15,911 nt of DNA from Desulfuromonadaceae bacterium UBA2294 (GCA_002345625.1 DDWE01000125.1:11934-27844), one strand, 5' to 3'; positions 6,923 to 15,138 are shown, counted from the first letter of the stretch. The notes: generated by a model not told the origin, from the letters alone. Numbers and translations: made by a program.

Positions 6923-8569
6923 ATGTCAACACGCAGCAACTCTGAACATCCGGCCCCGAACATGTCTCGCCCCGCTGAAAACGGGGCGAACCCGGCCACG
7001 TTGTCCGCGCTGGTCGCCAGTCACGAAGAGTGGCTGATGGAACGGGTGCTGTTCTATGCCAAACGCCAGGGCTATACCCGCTACACCTCGACCCTGCTCG
7101 AAGCCTGGCGGGCGTCGATCGTCGGACTATCCAACGCCCTGATCGAGACCCTGCAACGCTTCAGCCAGCCACCGGAGTTCGGCCCCGATGACGATTTCCG
7201 CAATGATCCCAGCGCCACCTTCGGTATCATTGAGGCCAGACTGCATCGCGACCGGGGGGTCACGCTGGCAATGTTTCTCGGCCTGATGAAATATTATCGG
7301 CAGGCTTATCAGGATCTGCTTCTGGAGAAGTCCAACAAGCAAGGTGCGGTTGAGAGCGACCGCCTCTACCTCGACCGTTTCTTCGACCGGGTCGAAATCG
7401 GCTACAGCAGCGAATGGCTGGCAGTCAGCGAGACCGTGGGGCTGACCGATCTGCAAAACGCCAACCGGACGCTGACCAATGAAAAGAACAAGTACCTGAC
7501 CATCTTCGAGAGCCTGCATTCTCCGGTGATTCTGGTCGAAGACAACAACAGGATTACCAACTTCAATCAGCAGGCAGCCACTCTGTTCAGCGACAAAGAC
7601 TCTCCGGGTAGCCATTATTACCGCGACGATGATGCCGGCATACCGACCTGGCCCTGGCTGCAGGAAGCGCTGCACGAATTGGACAAAAACGGCTGTGAAG
7701 CCGTCGGGCTGGAGCTCGATCTGCAAACGAATCAAGGTCTTCGGCGTTATCAGCTCAACCTGAAACGGATGCTCGATATCAGCGGCAAATTCAGTGGCAC
7801 CGTGGTGATCCTCAACGATGTCAGTGAACTGCGCTGGACGGAAAGCCGGATGCAGACACTGCTCGACGATCTGCAACGTTCGAACAAGGAGCTGGAAAAC
7901 TTCGCCTACGTCGCCTCCCACGATCTGCAGGAGCCGTTGCGCATGGTCACCAGCTACCTGCAACTACTGGAACGGCGCTGTGGCGACCGCCTCGACAGCG
8001 ACGGCCGCGAATTCCTTCAGTTTGCAGTCGATGGCGCGCAGCGGATGAAGACTTTGATTCTCGATTTGCTGACCTATTCACGCGTCGGTCGCATCGACTC
8101 CACCCTGACCGCCACCGATCTGAACGACGTGATGCAAAAAGTTTTAAACAATCTCGGCCCGGCCATTGCGGAGCATGGTGCCGTTATCGAAATCCCGCCG
8201 CTGCCGACCCTGGACGCCAACCAGACGCAGATGGGGCAGCTGTTCCAGAACCTGCTCAGCAATGCGCTCAAATTCAGCACTGGCCCGGCACCGCTGATCA
8301 GGGTCACGGTCGAGGAGACCGGGAACGACTGGGCATTTTCGATCAGCGATAACGGTATCGGCATCGCGCCAGAATACCATGAACGGATTTTTGTCATCTT
8401 TCAGCGCCTGCACGGCAAGAAGGAGTTCCCCGGCACCGGTATCGGCCTGGCCCTGTGCCGAAAAATTGTCGAGCACCATGGGGGCAAGATCCGCGTGGAA
8501 TCGACCGAAGGGGCAGGCGCCACCTTCCATTTCACCCTCAGCAAGAAAGCTGCAAATCATGGGCCCTAA
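6923..8569 (+). CDS. Soluble histidine kinase with helical N-terminal sensor and PAS
   Basis: This 548-aa cytoplasmic kinase has no membrane segment. The N-terminus (about 28-170) is an all-helical domain with the block ARLHRDRGVTLAMFLGLMKY (105-124). I recognise it loosely as a recurring but unnamed sensor in deltaproteobacterial kinases. A short PAS follows (about 190-305), then HisKA with H333 in YVASHDLQEP, and HATPase_c with an N-box (NLLSNALKF), DNGIGI (D476) and GTGIGLAL (G504). The kinase core closely parallels that of the kinase at 3353, including LQRSN, FQNLL and FQRLHGKK stretches, so the two cores are duplicates with different sensors. AGGAG lies 14 bases before the ATG, a long spacing. 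The regulator gene behind it overlaps by 11 bases. Confidence 0.87.
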   Translation: MSTRSNSEHPAPNMSRPAENGANPATLSALVASHEEWLMERVLFYAKRQGYTRYTSTLLEAWRASIVGLSNALIETLQRFSQPPEFGPDDDFRNDPSATFGIIEARLHRDRGVTLAMFLGLMKYYRQAYQDLLLEKSNKQGAVESDRLYLDRFFDRVEIGYSSEWLAVSETVGLTDLQNANRTLTNEKNKYLTIFESLHSPVILVEDNNRITNFNQQAATLFSDKDSPGSHYYRDDDAGIPTWPWLQEALHELDKNGCEAVGLELDLQTNQGLRRYQLNLKRMLDISGKFSGTVVILNDVSELRWTESRMQTLLDDLQRSNKELENFAYVASHDLQEPLRMVTSYLQLLERRCGDRLDSDGREFLQFAVDGAQRMKTLILDLLTYSRVGRIDSTLTATDLNDVMQKVLNNLGPAIAEHGAVIEIPPLPTLDANQTQMGQLFQNLLSNALKFSTGPAPLIRVTVEETGNDWAFSISDNGIGIAPEYHERIFVIFQRLHGKKEFPGTGIGLALCRKIVEHHGGKIRVESTEGAGATFHFTLSKKAANHGP

Positions 8570-8999
8570 AAGTCAACCGATCGAGATTCTGCTGGTCGAG
8601 GATAATCCGGCCGATGTGCGCCTGACCGTCGAAGCCCTGCGCGAAGGGAAGGTGCTCAACAACCTGCATGTGGCCAAAGACGGGATCGAGGCTCTCGATT
8701 TTCTCCACCAGCGGGGAGACTATCAGTCCGCCGTGCGCCCCGATTTGATCCTGCTCGACCTCAACCTCCTCCGCCTCAGCGGCCAGGAAGTTCTGCAGCA
8801 GATCAAAACGGACGACAGCCTGATGTGCATCCCGGTGATTGTCCTGACCACCTCCGAAGCGGAGGAGGACATCCTGTCATCGTACGGCCTGCACGCCAAC
8901 TGCTACATCTGTAAACCGGTCGGGCTGGAAAAATTTCTGGAGGTGGTCAAGACCATCGAGGACTTCTGGCTGACCATCGTTACCCTGCCCAACGCTTGA
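8559..8999 (+). CDS. Single-domain response regulator, Rcp1-like (second copy)
   Basis: A 146-aa receiver of exactly the same length as the one at 6448, with E14/D15, D67, T97/T98 and K119 all present. The loop after the phospho-acceptor differs: the usual DLNLP is DLNLL, losing the conserved proline, and the following KKDG is RLSG. These changes may alter partner choice rather than phosphorylation. The start is the ATG inside the last codons of the kinase (11-base overlap). A longer reading from 8379 would lie entirely within the kinase gene and has no receiver similarity. Its partner should be the kinase at 6923. No output domain is present. Confidence 0.92.
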   Translation: MGPKSQPIEILLVEDNPADVRLTVEALREGKVLNNLHVAKDGIEALDFLHQRGDYQSAVRPDLILLDLNLLRLSGQEVLQQIKTDDSLMCIPVIVLTTSEAEEDILSSYGLHANCYICKPVGLEKFLEVVKTIEDFWLTIVTLPNA

Positions 9000-9021
9000 G
9001 CCACCGTAAAGGAAGGGATTC

Positions 9022-9210
9022 ATGAGCAAACCGGGCTTTACCGCCAGATATGCCTATAATGCCGCCAACGTACTGATCGGGGCCTTGCGTCAGAACTGCT
9101 TCAGCGGCGGACACAAACTGATCCGGTTTGAGGCTTTCGGCGACAGCAACATCGCAATGCAGAAGATGATCGTTCGCGACGGTCACTTTCGCCCGGTCGT
9201 GGAGTGCTAA
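9022..9210 (+). CDS. Small protein of unknown function, 62 aa
   Basis: I do not recognise a family. The frame is well supported: AAAGGAAGGG lies just before the ATG, third positions are G/C-rich like the neighbours, and its stop overlaps the next gene's start by one base (TAATG), so the big hybrid kinase is probably translated by coupling to it. The protein is soluble, with no signal or membrane segment. It has two cysteines (26 and the last residue, 62) and a glycine-bearing turn (CFSGGHKL). The second half (RFEAFGDSNIAMQKMIVRDG) looks like strand-helix-strand. It could be a small partner of the kinases or a leader peptide. Confidence 0.65.
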   Translation: MSKPGFTARYAYNAANVLIGALRQNCFSGGHKLIRFEAFGDSNIAMQKMIVRDGHFRPVVEC

Positions 9211-12200
9211 TGCCGGATAAGATCTCCCTGCAAAAAGTTTTGCAAATCCGCCTGCTCCTCGGCACGACCGTGCCGCTGCTTTTGCTGGGGATTGCAACCC
9301 TGTGGCTGCTAAATCAACAGCTCACTCGCTCCGTCCTTGAGAAAAACAGCGTCCTGGCCCAGATCGCGTCCGAGCAGGCCAACGAGATCTTTCAGAATCC
9401 ACATCAGGCGCTGCAGCAATTGGTCGCCATGCACATCAACGTTGAGACGGATATTGACCAGCATCTGACGCAGATCATCGACAACTTTCCTTTTTTTGAA
9501 GCAATCTACCTGCTCGATGCCCGGGGCCATACCACCCACCTCGGCCTGCCGGAACGACTTTCATCGCTACACGACAAATACCTCGGCCTCGATCTTTCGG
9601 GCCAAAGCGAGTATCTGGTGACCATCGAGCAGAAACGGAGGCATTGGTCAAAACCGTATTTATCGCCCTTGACCGGCGCCTACTCCATCGCCCTGAGTCT
9701 GCCGGTTCGCAGCGGGGCCGTGGTCGGAGTGTGCAGTCTCGAACTGCTGCAGAATCTGGCCACCACCATCGCCGCACCGGGACATCTGACCGCGGCCATT
9801 ATCGATCAAACCGGCGGCCTGATTTTCCACTCAGACCCCCAACTTGCCCAACAGCACCTCAATCTTGGCCAGATCTCACCGGTCACAGCCGCGATGCGCG
9901 GCGAATTCGGCACCTTTGAATACCGCCTGGATGGCAAGAGCTATTTGGGCAGCACTGACATCATCGCTGAAACCGGCTGGATCATGCTGATCTCCCAGTC
10001 CGAAGCAGAGGCCTACGCCTCTTTGCGCCAGACCTCCGCCCTGTTTCTTCTCGGACTGATCATAACCGCCCTCTTTGCCGCCCTGATCGCCAATACTGTC
10101 GCCAGACGCCTCTCGAAACCCATGGCCCAGTTGCAACAGCAGGCCGAGGCGTTTGCCACCGCGTCGAAACGGTCCCCGTTGCCGGAGCAGCCCTGGCGCG
10201 AGGTTGACGCCCTCGCCACCAGCATGAACCGGATGATGGCCACCGTCGAGCAGCGCGAAAGCGAACTGGCCAGCAGCCGCCAGCACTACCGCCTGCTGTT
10301 CGACAACGGCACCGACGCCATCTTTATCTATCGCCCCTCCATGGGGCAGGTGGAACCGTTTGTCGAAGTCAACCAGGCAGCCTGCGACTGGCTCGGTCTC
10401 TCGCGCTCCGAGCTGCTTAAACTCTCAATTCCGGAGATCGATGCCGAAATCACCAGCCACCCCGAACAGCTGAAACTGATGCGACAGACCCTCAAACAAA
10501 ACGGCCAGGTCCGCTTCGAAACCACTCTGCGCACTGCCGGCGGTCGCTTGATTCCGGTCGAGATCAACAGCCGTCTGTTTGATTTCGAAGGTGAGTCAGC
10601 GGTGCTGGCTTTGGCCCGGGATGTCACCCTGCGCCGTCAGGCCCAGGCCAACCTGCTGCAGACCCACCAGCTGCTGAACCGGGTCATCGAAACTTCACCG
10701 GTGGCGATCACCGTTCTCAACCGGGAAGCAGAGGTCGAAATCTGGAACCCGGCGGCGGAGACCATTTTCGGCTGGCACGCCGAAGAAGTGGTCGGGAAAC
10801 CGTTGCCGATCATCCCGGAAGAGCTGACTGCGGAGGGGCAACAGCGCATCAACCAGCAATTATCGGGGGCGACGGTGCCACAACTCGACCTGACCCGGCT
10901 GCGTAAGGACGGCAAGCGAATTCAGGTACGCGCCGCCTCCGCTCCGTTAAAAGATGCCCGGGGCGATGTGATGGGGATCATCAGTACCTACTCCGATGTA
11001 TCGGCCGAAAAACGGATCGAGCAGCAGTTGCGTAAACTGGCTCTGGCGGTTGAGCAGAGTCCGGTCAGCGTTGTCATTACTGACCTGGACGGACAGATCG
11101 AATACGTCAACACCGCTTTTACCGACCTGACCGGCTACACACTGGAAGAGGCACAAGGGCAAAACCCGCGTCTGCTCAAATCACCGCACACTCCACCATC
11201 GACCTTTGTCGAGCTCTGGGACACCTTGAAGAAAGGGGAGACCTGGACCGGAGAGTTCTGCAATCAGCGCAAGGATGGTGACCTGTTCTGGGAAAAGGCG
11301 ATTATCTCCCCGATGACCGATGCACAGGGACAGGTCACCCATTACATCGCCATCAAGGAGAACATCACCGAACGCCGGCGCCTCGAAGGCCAGCTGCGTA
11401 TGGCACAACGTCTGGAATCGATCGGCACCCTGACCGGTGGCATCGCCCACGATTTCAACAATCTGCTCACCGCCATCACCGGCTACAGCAACCTGCTGGA
11501 GATCAGGCTTGATGACCATCCTGAGCTGCAGAGCATAGCCCAGAAGATCCAGACCATCTCCGATCGGGGTGCGAGCCTGATCCACAACCTGCTCGCCCTG
11601 GCGCGCCGCGAAGCCTCTGCGTCGCATCCGTTTGATCTTAATCTGCGCCTTATTGCCCTGCAGGAGCTCCTCGGGCGGGTGCTCCGTTCCGATATCGATT
11701 TACAGATTGAACCGCACCCGGCGCCTTTGGTCATCCTCGGCGATGAGACCCAGATTGACCAGGTTCTGACCAATCTGGCGACCAACGCCCGCGACGCCAT
11801 GCCACAGGGGGGACAGCTGCAGATCCGCTCTACTCACACCGTGCTCGACACCGATTTCATCCGTGAGCACGGTTTTGGCCAACCGGGGCCCTATGCCCTG
11901 ATTACGGTCCGCGACACCGGTGAAGGGATGGATGAAGAACTGCAACGGAAAATATTCGACCCCTTTTTCACCACCAAGGAGTTCGGCAAGGGGACCGGTC
12001 TCGGTCTGGCCATCTGTTACGGTATTATCAAACAGCATCAGGGGTACATCACCATCGACAGCGCACCGGGTAAAGGGACAACCTTCTATCTCTACCTCCC
12101 CATCGTCGGCACCTTGGCTTCCGTGGACATCGAGCCCACGGTCCGGGAATTTCCACGCGGTGACGGTCAGACCCTGCTGCTGATCGAAGACAATGACGCA

Positions 12201-12530
12201 GTGCTCGGTGCGCTGTGTGCGGTTCTCGAGGAGGGTGGCTACCGGGTCGTCACCGCCGGAGATGGTCAGGCCGGTCTGGCCCTGCTGGAAACGGCAGAGC
12301 AACACATCGATCTGATTCTGACCGACATGATCATGCCCGGCATGAACGGCTATGAACTTGGGCAGCGCATCCAGATGCTGCGCCCCGATCTGCCGATCTT
12401 GTATATGAGCGGTTACACCGCAGACATTCTGATCGAAAACGGGTTGACCGACCAAATGCTGGACGTCATCCCCAAGCCGGTCCACCCCCATGAACTTCTG
12501 CGCCGGATCCATGATCAGTTCAATCCGTAA
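9210..12530 (+). CDS. Hybrid histidine kinase: dCache-HAMP-3xPAS-HisKA-HATPase-REC
   Basis: This 1106-aa membrane protein has TM1 (about 13-34), a large periplasmic double-Cache-like domain (36-270, with an FEAIYLLDARG block near 96-106), TM2 (about 277-298) and HAMP. Three PAS domains follow (about 360-478, 485-605, 612-735), then a kinase core of the NtrB-like type with H747 in GGIAHDFNN, DTGEGM (D902) and GTGLGLAI (G928). The C-terminal receiver has D1039 in LTDMIMPG. There is no HPt domain, so any further relay must use another protein. The ATG at 9210 overlaps the stop of the 62-aa gene; a GTG two codons earlier is possible but lies inside that gene. The Cache domain predicts sensing of a small organic molecule outside the cytoplasm. 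Confidence 0.9.
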   Translation: MPDKISLQKVLQIRLLLGTTVPLLLLGIATLWLLNQQLTRSVLEKNSVLAQIASEQANEIFQNPHQALQQLVAMHINVETDIDQHLTQIIDNFPFFEAIYLLDARGHTTHLGLPERLSSLHDKYLGLDLSGQSEYLVTIEQKRRHWSKPYLSPLTGAYSIALSLPVRSGAVVGVCSLELLQNLATTIAAPGHLTAAIIDQTGGLIFHSDPQLAQQHLNLGQISPVTAAMRGEFGTFEYRLDGKSYLGSTDIIAETGWIMLISQSEAEAYASLRQTSALFLLGLIITALFAALIANTVARRLSKPMAQLQQQAEAFATASKRSPLPEQPWREVDALATSMNRMMATVEQRESELASSRQHYRLLFDNGTDAIFIYRPSMGQVEPFVEVNQAACDWLGLSRSELLKLSIPEIDAEITSHPEQLKLMRQTLKQNGQVRFETTLRTAGGRLIPVEINSRLFDFEGESAVLALARDVTLRRQAQANLLQTHQLLNRVIETSPVAITVLNREAEVEIWNPAAETIFGWHAEEVVGKPLPIIPEELTAEGQQRINQQLSGATVPQLDLTRLRKDGKRIQVRAASAPLKDARGDVMGIISTYSDVSAEKRIEQQLRKLALAVEQSPVSVVITDLDGQIEYVNTAFTDLTGYTLEEAQGQNPRLLKSPHTPPSTFVELWDTLKKGETWTGEFCNQRKDGDLFWEKAIISPMTDAQGQVTHYIAIKENITERRRLEGQLRMAQRLESIGTLTGGIAHDFNNLLTAITGYSNLLEIRLDDHPELQSIAQKIQTISDRGASLIHNLLALARREASASHPFDLNLRLIALQELLGRVLRSDIDLQIEPHPAPLVILGDETQIDQVLTNLATNARDAMPQGGQLQIRSTHTVLDTDFIREHGFGQPGPYALITVRDTGEGMDEELQRKIFDPFFTTKEFGKGTGLGLAICYGIIKQHQGYITIDSAPGKGTTFYLYLPIVGTLASVDIEPTVREFPRGDGQTLLLIEDNDAVLGALCAVLEEGGYRVVTAGDGQAGLALLETAEQHIDLILTDMIMPGMNGYELGQRIQMLRPDLPILYMSGYTADILIENGLTDQMLDVIPKPVHPHELLRRIHDQFNP

Positions 12531-12568
12531 CGCAGGCGTCTTTTTGCCTTCAGGAGCAGACAAAGACC

Positions 12569-13405
12569 ATGCAACAGAGCACCGACCTCATCTCAAATGA
12601 ACTACTGATCGAAATCCTTGAGTACAGCGAAGAAGCCGTCGCCGTCGTCGACCAGAGCACGGGGCTGGTGATCTACGCCAATCGAGCCTTGAGCGAGCTT
12701 TTCGGCCTCCCCGCCGAAAAGATTCTGCAGCAGCCGTTGCCGGTCGCAACAGAGCCGGGTCCGATTCTGGAAGTCGAGCTCGAACCGGGCCGATTCAACC
12801 GCCGCGCCTCTGACCGGGGGCGGATGGTTGAGGTTCGCAACGCCTTCGCCCTCACCAACCGGGACCTGAAGATTATCTTTTTCCGCGACCGGACGGCACT
12901 GCAGACCATGAAACAGGAGCTGCGCAGCCTGACTTTGAAAGACGAGTTGACGCATCTGTTCAACCGTCCGACGTTTATCCGTTTCGGCGAACACCAACTC
13001 GATTTGGGCCAGCGGATGAAAAAACAGATGGTGGTCCTGCGTGTTCGCCTGTTAGGGTTGCCGGAGATCAAGCAACGCTTCGGCTCCAAATCCCTGGATG
13101 CAGCGGTGCAGGACCTCGCCGGGATATTGGTCAAGACCTTTCGCAAATCGGATCTGCTCGCCCGTATCGCCGAAGACGAGTTTGCCGTACTGGCCGTCAA
13201 CTCTCTGGGCATCTACCAATCGGTGATCGTCAGCCGGCTCAAGGATAACCTGGTTGCGTTCTGCAGCAGTGAACAGCGCCCCTACCCTCTGCAGATCTGT
13301 TGTGGAACCAGCTGGTTTGATCCCGAGGCACCGCGAGATATGGAGGCACTTCTGGCTGCAATCAGCTTCGACGACGGGAATGAGAACACGAACAGCAACC
13401 TGTAA
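12569..13405 (+). CDS. PAS-GGDEF protein with degenerate active site
   Basis: This 278-aa soluble protein has a PAS domain (about 10-108) followed by a diguanylate-cyclase-like GGDEF domain (about 118-275). The fold markers are clear: DELTHLFNR (125-133), where active cyclases have DxLTxLxNR. However, the signature is AEDEF (201-205) in place of GGDEF, and the metal-binding DxDxFK segment is replaced by VRLLGL (159-164), with no aspartate. Synthesis of c-di-GMP is therefore unlikely. The inhibitory-site motif RKSD (192-195) is intact, five residues before the signature, so the domain may bind c-di-GMP as a receptor. AGGAG lies 12 bases upstream of the ATG, 38 bases after the hybrid kinase. 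Some GGDEF variants keep activity, so inactivity is an inference. Confidence 0.82.
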   Translation: MQQSTDLISNELLIEILEYSEEAVAVVDQSTGLVIYANRALSELFGLPAEKILQQPLPVATEPGPILEVELEPGRFNRRASDRGRMVEVRNAFALTNRDLKIIFFRDRTALQTMKQELRSLTLKDELTHLFNRPTFIRFGEHQLDLGQRMKKQMVVLRVRLLGLPEIKQRFGSKSLDAAVQDLAGILVKTFRKSDLLARIAEDEFAVLAVNSLGIYQSVIVSRLKDNLVAFCSSEQRPYPLQICCGTSWFDPEAPRDMEALLAAISFDDGNENTNSNL

Positions 13406-13464
13406 CCGGCGGTCGAAGGTAGTGATTCCCGACAGGTGAGAATAGAATCGCGCAGCACAGGAAC

Positions 13465-13483
13465 TGCCGGCCGTTTGCCGGCA
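13465..13483 (+). promoter_or_regulatory. Perfect hairpin next to the ribosome binding site
   Basis: TGCCGGC (13465-13471) pairs fully with GCCGGCA (13477-13483) around CGTTT, three bases before the AAAGGGGG Shine-Dalgarno of the next gene. No T-tract follows, so it is not an intrinsic terminator. It may tune translation or mark an RNA processing site. A weak TAGAAT box (13443-13448) upstream hints at an internal promoter but lacks a credible -35. Confidence 0.4.
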
Positions 13484-13496
13484 CAAAGGGGGCATC

Positions 13497-14951
13497 ATGC
13501 CACATGAAACCATCCAGATCGTCCTGATCGAGGACAACCCGGGCGACGCGCGCCTGATCATCGAGATGCTGCGTGACACCAGTATCCGGCATACGACCAG
13601 CCATAGCGAAACCCTCGCCGATGGGCTGGCTTCCCTGCAGCAGGGAAAAGCGGATTTTATTCTGCTCGACCTCGGCCTGCCGGACAGCCACCAGTTACAG
13701 GGGCTGGAGCTGATCGTCGACCGATACCCCGGGCTGCCGGTCGTGGTCCTGACCGGACTGAACAGCGAAGAAATCGGTTTTTCGGCCTTGAAAAAAGGGG
13801 CGCAGGACTTTCTCAACAAGGATGAAATCAATCCGGCGATCCTGCAAAAGACCATCAACTATTCCATTGAGCGTCAGCGCCTGAAGAGTGCTCTGCACGA
13901 TGCCACCACGCACCTGCAGGAGAGCGAGAACCGCTTGCGGCAGGTAATTGAGAAGAACTCCGACGGCATCCTGATCATCAATCACTCCGGTCTGGTCCGT
14001 TTTATCAACCCGGCAGCCGAAACCCTGCTTGGGCGCAGCCAGGAAGAGATTCTCGGCCTGCCTTTTGGCTTTGATCTTAAGGATACGAACCTCACGGAAC
14101 TGCGGATCCCCCGTCGCAACGGTCTGGAGATCATCTGCGAACTGCGTCTGGTCAACACCGAATGGCTCGCCGAGCAGGTCACTCTGGTCTCCTTGCGCGA
14201 CGTGACGGCTCAACGCAGACTGGAAATGCAACTCCGTTACGCGCAGAAAATGGAATCGGTCGGCAACCTGACCCGTGGGGTTGCACACGATTTCAATAAT
14301 ATTCTGGCCGCCATCATCGGCTATGGCAGTGTCCTGGAGATGAAGACAATCGACCAGCCCCTGCTGCAAGGGCCGGTGCAGCAGATTCTGGCCGCCGCTG
14401 ACCGTGCCTCGGCCCTGACCAAAGCCCTGCTCTCTTTCAGTCGCAACCAGCCTGGGCAGATGCAGAAACGAGATCTGCTGGAGATGATTCAACGGGTCAG
14501 CCAGCTGATCCCCGCCATGCTTGGTCAAAACATCAGTTTCAGCACCCGGTTGACAGAACCACCCCTCGACGTTGAGATCGATGCCGCTCAAATTGAGCAG
14601 GTGCTGTTCAATCTCACCAGCAATGCGCGCAAGGCGATGAAAAATGGCGGGGCGCTGACGTTAACGGTTGATCGTCATGAGTTAAGCGCCGAGTTTCGTA
14701 AAACAAATGGCTTCGGCCGCCCCGGTCATTATGCACGGATTGCCCTGACCGACACCGGTGAAGGGATCGATGAAAAGACGCGGGAGATGATCTTTGAACC
14801 ATTTTTCTCGACCCGTGAGACCGGAGACGGTACAGGACTCGGGCTGGCCATCTCTTATGGCATCGTCAAACAGCATCATGGGTACATTCTGTGTCGCAGC
14901 GCACCTGGCAACGGATCCACATTTGAGATATTGCTCCCCATCTGCCCATGA
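13497..14951 (+). CDS. REC-PAS histidine kinase (receiver at the N-terminus)
   Basis: This 484-aa cytoplasmic protein has a receiver (about 5-125; E12/D13, phospho-acceptor D58 in LLDLGLP, T86, K108), a PAS domain (about 145-240) and an NtrB-like kinase core with H264 in RGVAHDFNN, DTGEGI (D419) and GTGLGLAI (G445). Having the receiver in front makes it a response regulator whose output is another kinase. It could thus receive phosphate from one of the upstream kinases and extend the relay. The start is supported by AAAGGGGG 4 bases upstream. It is the last complete gene of the array; no terminator hairpin is visible after it. Its core resembles that of the hybrid kinase at 9210 rather than those at 3353 and 6923. 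Confidence 0.9.
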   Translation: MPHETIQIVLIEDNPGDARLIIEMLRDTSIRHTTSHSETLADGLASLQQGKADFILLDLGLPDSHQLQGLELIVDRYPGLPVVVLTGLNSEEIGFSALKKGAQDFLNKDEINPAILQKTINYSIERQRLKSALHDATTHLQESENRLRQVIEKNSDGILIINHSGLVRFINPAAETLLGRSQEEILGLPFGFDLKDTNLTELRIPRRNGLEIICELRLVNTEWLAEQVTLVSLRDVTAQRRLEMQLRYAQKMESVGNLTRGVAHDFNNILAAIIGYGSVLEMKTIDQPLLQGPVQQILAAADRASALTKALLSFSRNQPGQMQKRDLLEMIQRVSQLIPAMLGQNISFSTRLTEPPLDVEIDAAQIEQVLFNLTSNARKAMKNGGALTLTVDRHELSAEFRKTNGFGRPGHYARIALTDTGEGIDEKTREMIFEPFFSTRETGDGTGLGLAISYGIVKQHHGYILCRSAPGNGSTFEILLPICP

Positions 14952-14965
14952 CACCGGTTAGAGAG

Positions 14966-14994
14966 TGGACAAGGCAATCATATCAACGTATATT
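14966..14994 (+). promoter_or_regulatory. Sigma70-type promoter upstream of the HD-GYP gene
   Basis: TGGACA (14966-14971, 5 of 6 consensus positions) and TATATT (14989-14994, 5 of 6) are separated by the ideal 17 bases. Transcription would start near 15001, leaving a leader of about 180 bases before the ATG at 15180. This is the best-matching promoter in the window and suggests the HD-GYP gene can be expressed independently of the array. Confidence 0.65.
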
Positions 14995-15000
14995 TTAACC

Positions 15001-15072
15001 GTTGTTCGCTTGCGCAAAGGGACCGGCCCCGGGCTCAGCGTCGCTCTGGGCATCGTGCAACAGCATCAGTGA
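15001..15072 (+). pseudogene. Remnant of a histidine kinase ATPase domain
   Basis: Read from 15001, the frame gives RKGTGPGLSVALGIVQQHQ and then a stop. This corresponds to the G2-box and following helix of a HATPase_c domain (usual form GKGTGLGLSVVYGIVKQHGG). There is no start codon, no upstream kinase sequence and no remaining C-terminus. It is therefore a short fossil of a deleted kinase gene lying in the leader of the HD-GYP gene. It may stem from a duplication of one of the neighbouring kinases, whose cores share this segment. Confidence 0.75.
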
Positions 15073-15111
15073 TTTCTGACCGGTGCAAACATTCGGGGTG
15101 GATACCCGCCC

Positions 15112-15133
15112 TTACCATTTATTTACCGTTTAT
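15112..15133 (+). repeat. Tandem 11-base direct repeat, candidate regulator site
   Basis: TTACCATTTAT (15112-15122) is directly followed by TTACCGTTTAT (15123-15133), 10 of 11 bases identical. An exact 11-base period places both copies on one face of the helix, as in direct-repeat sites of response regulators. It lies about 110 bases downstream of the predicted transcription start, so it could be a site for a second, nearer promoter or simply a low-complexity duplication. Confidence 0.4.
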
Positions 15134-15138
15134 TGCGT

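Noticed and set aside
8379..8558. Longer start for the second response regulator
   Set aside because: This stretch is inside the kinase ATPase domain in another frame, and receiver similarity begins only after the ATG at 8559.
13443..13448. TAGAAT as a -10 box for an internal promoter
   Set aside because: No acceptable -35 hexamer at 16-18 bases upstream (best is TAGTGA, three matches), so it is not listed as a promoter.
13695..14591. Minus-strand frame of 298 codons opposite the REC-PAS kinase
   Set aside because: Antisense shadow of the receiver and kinase core; its sequence resembles no family.
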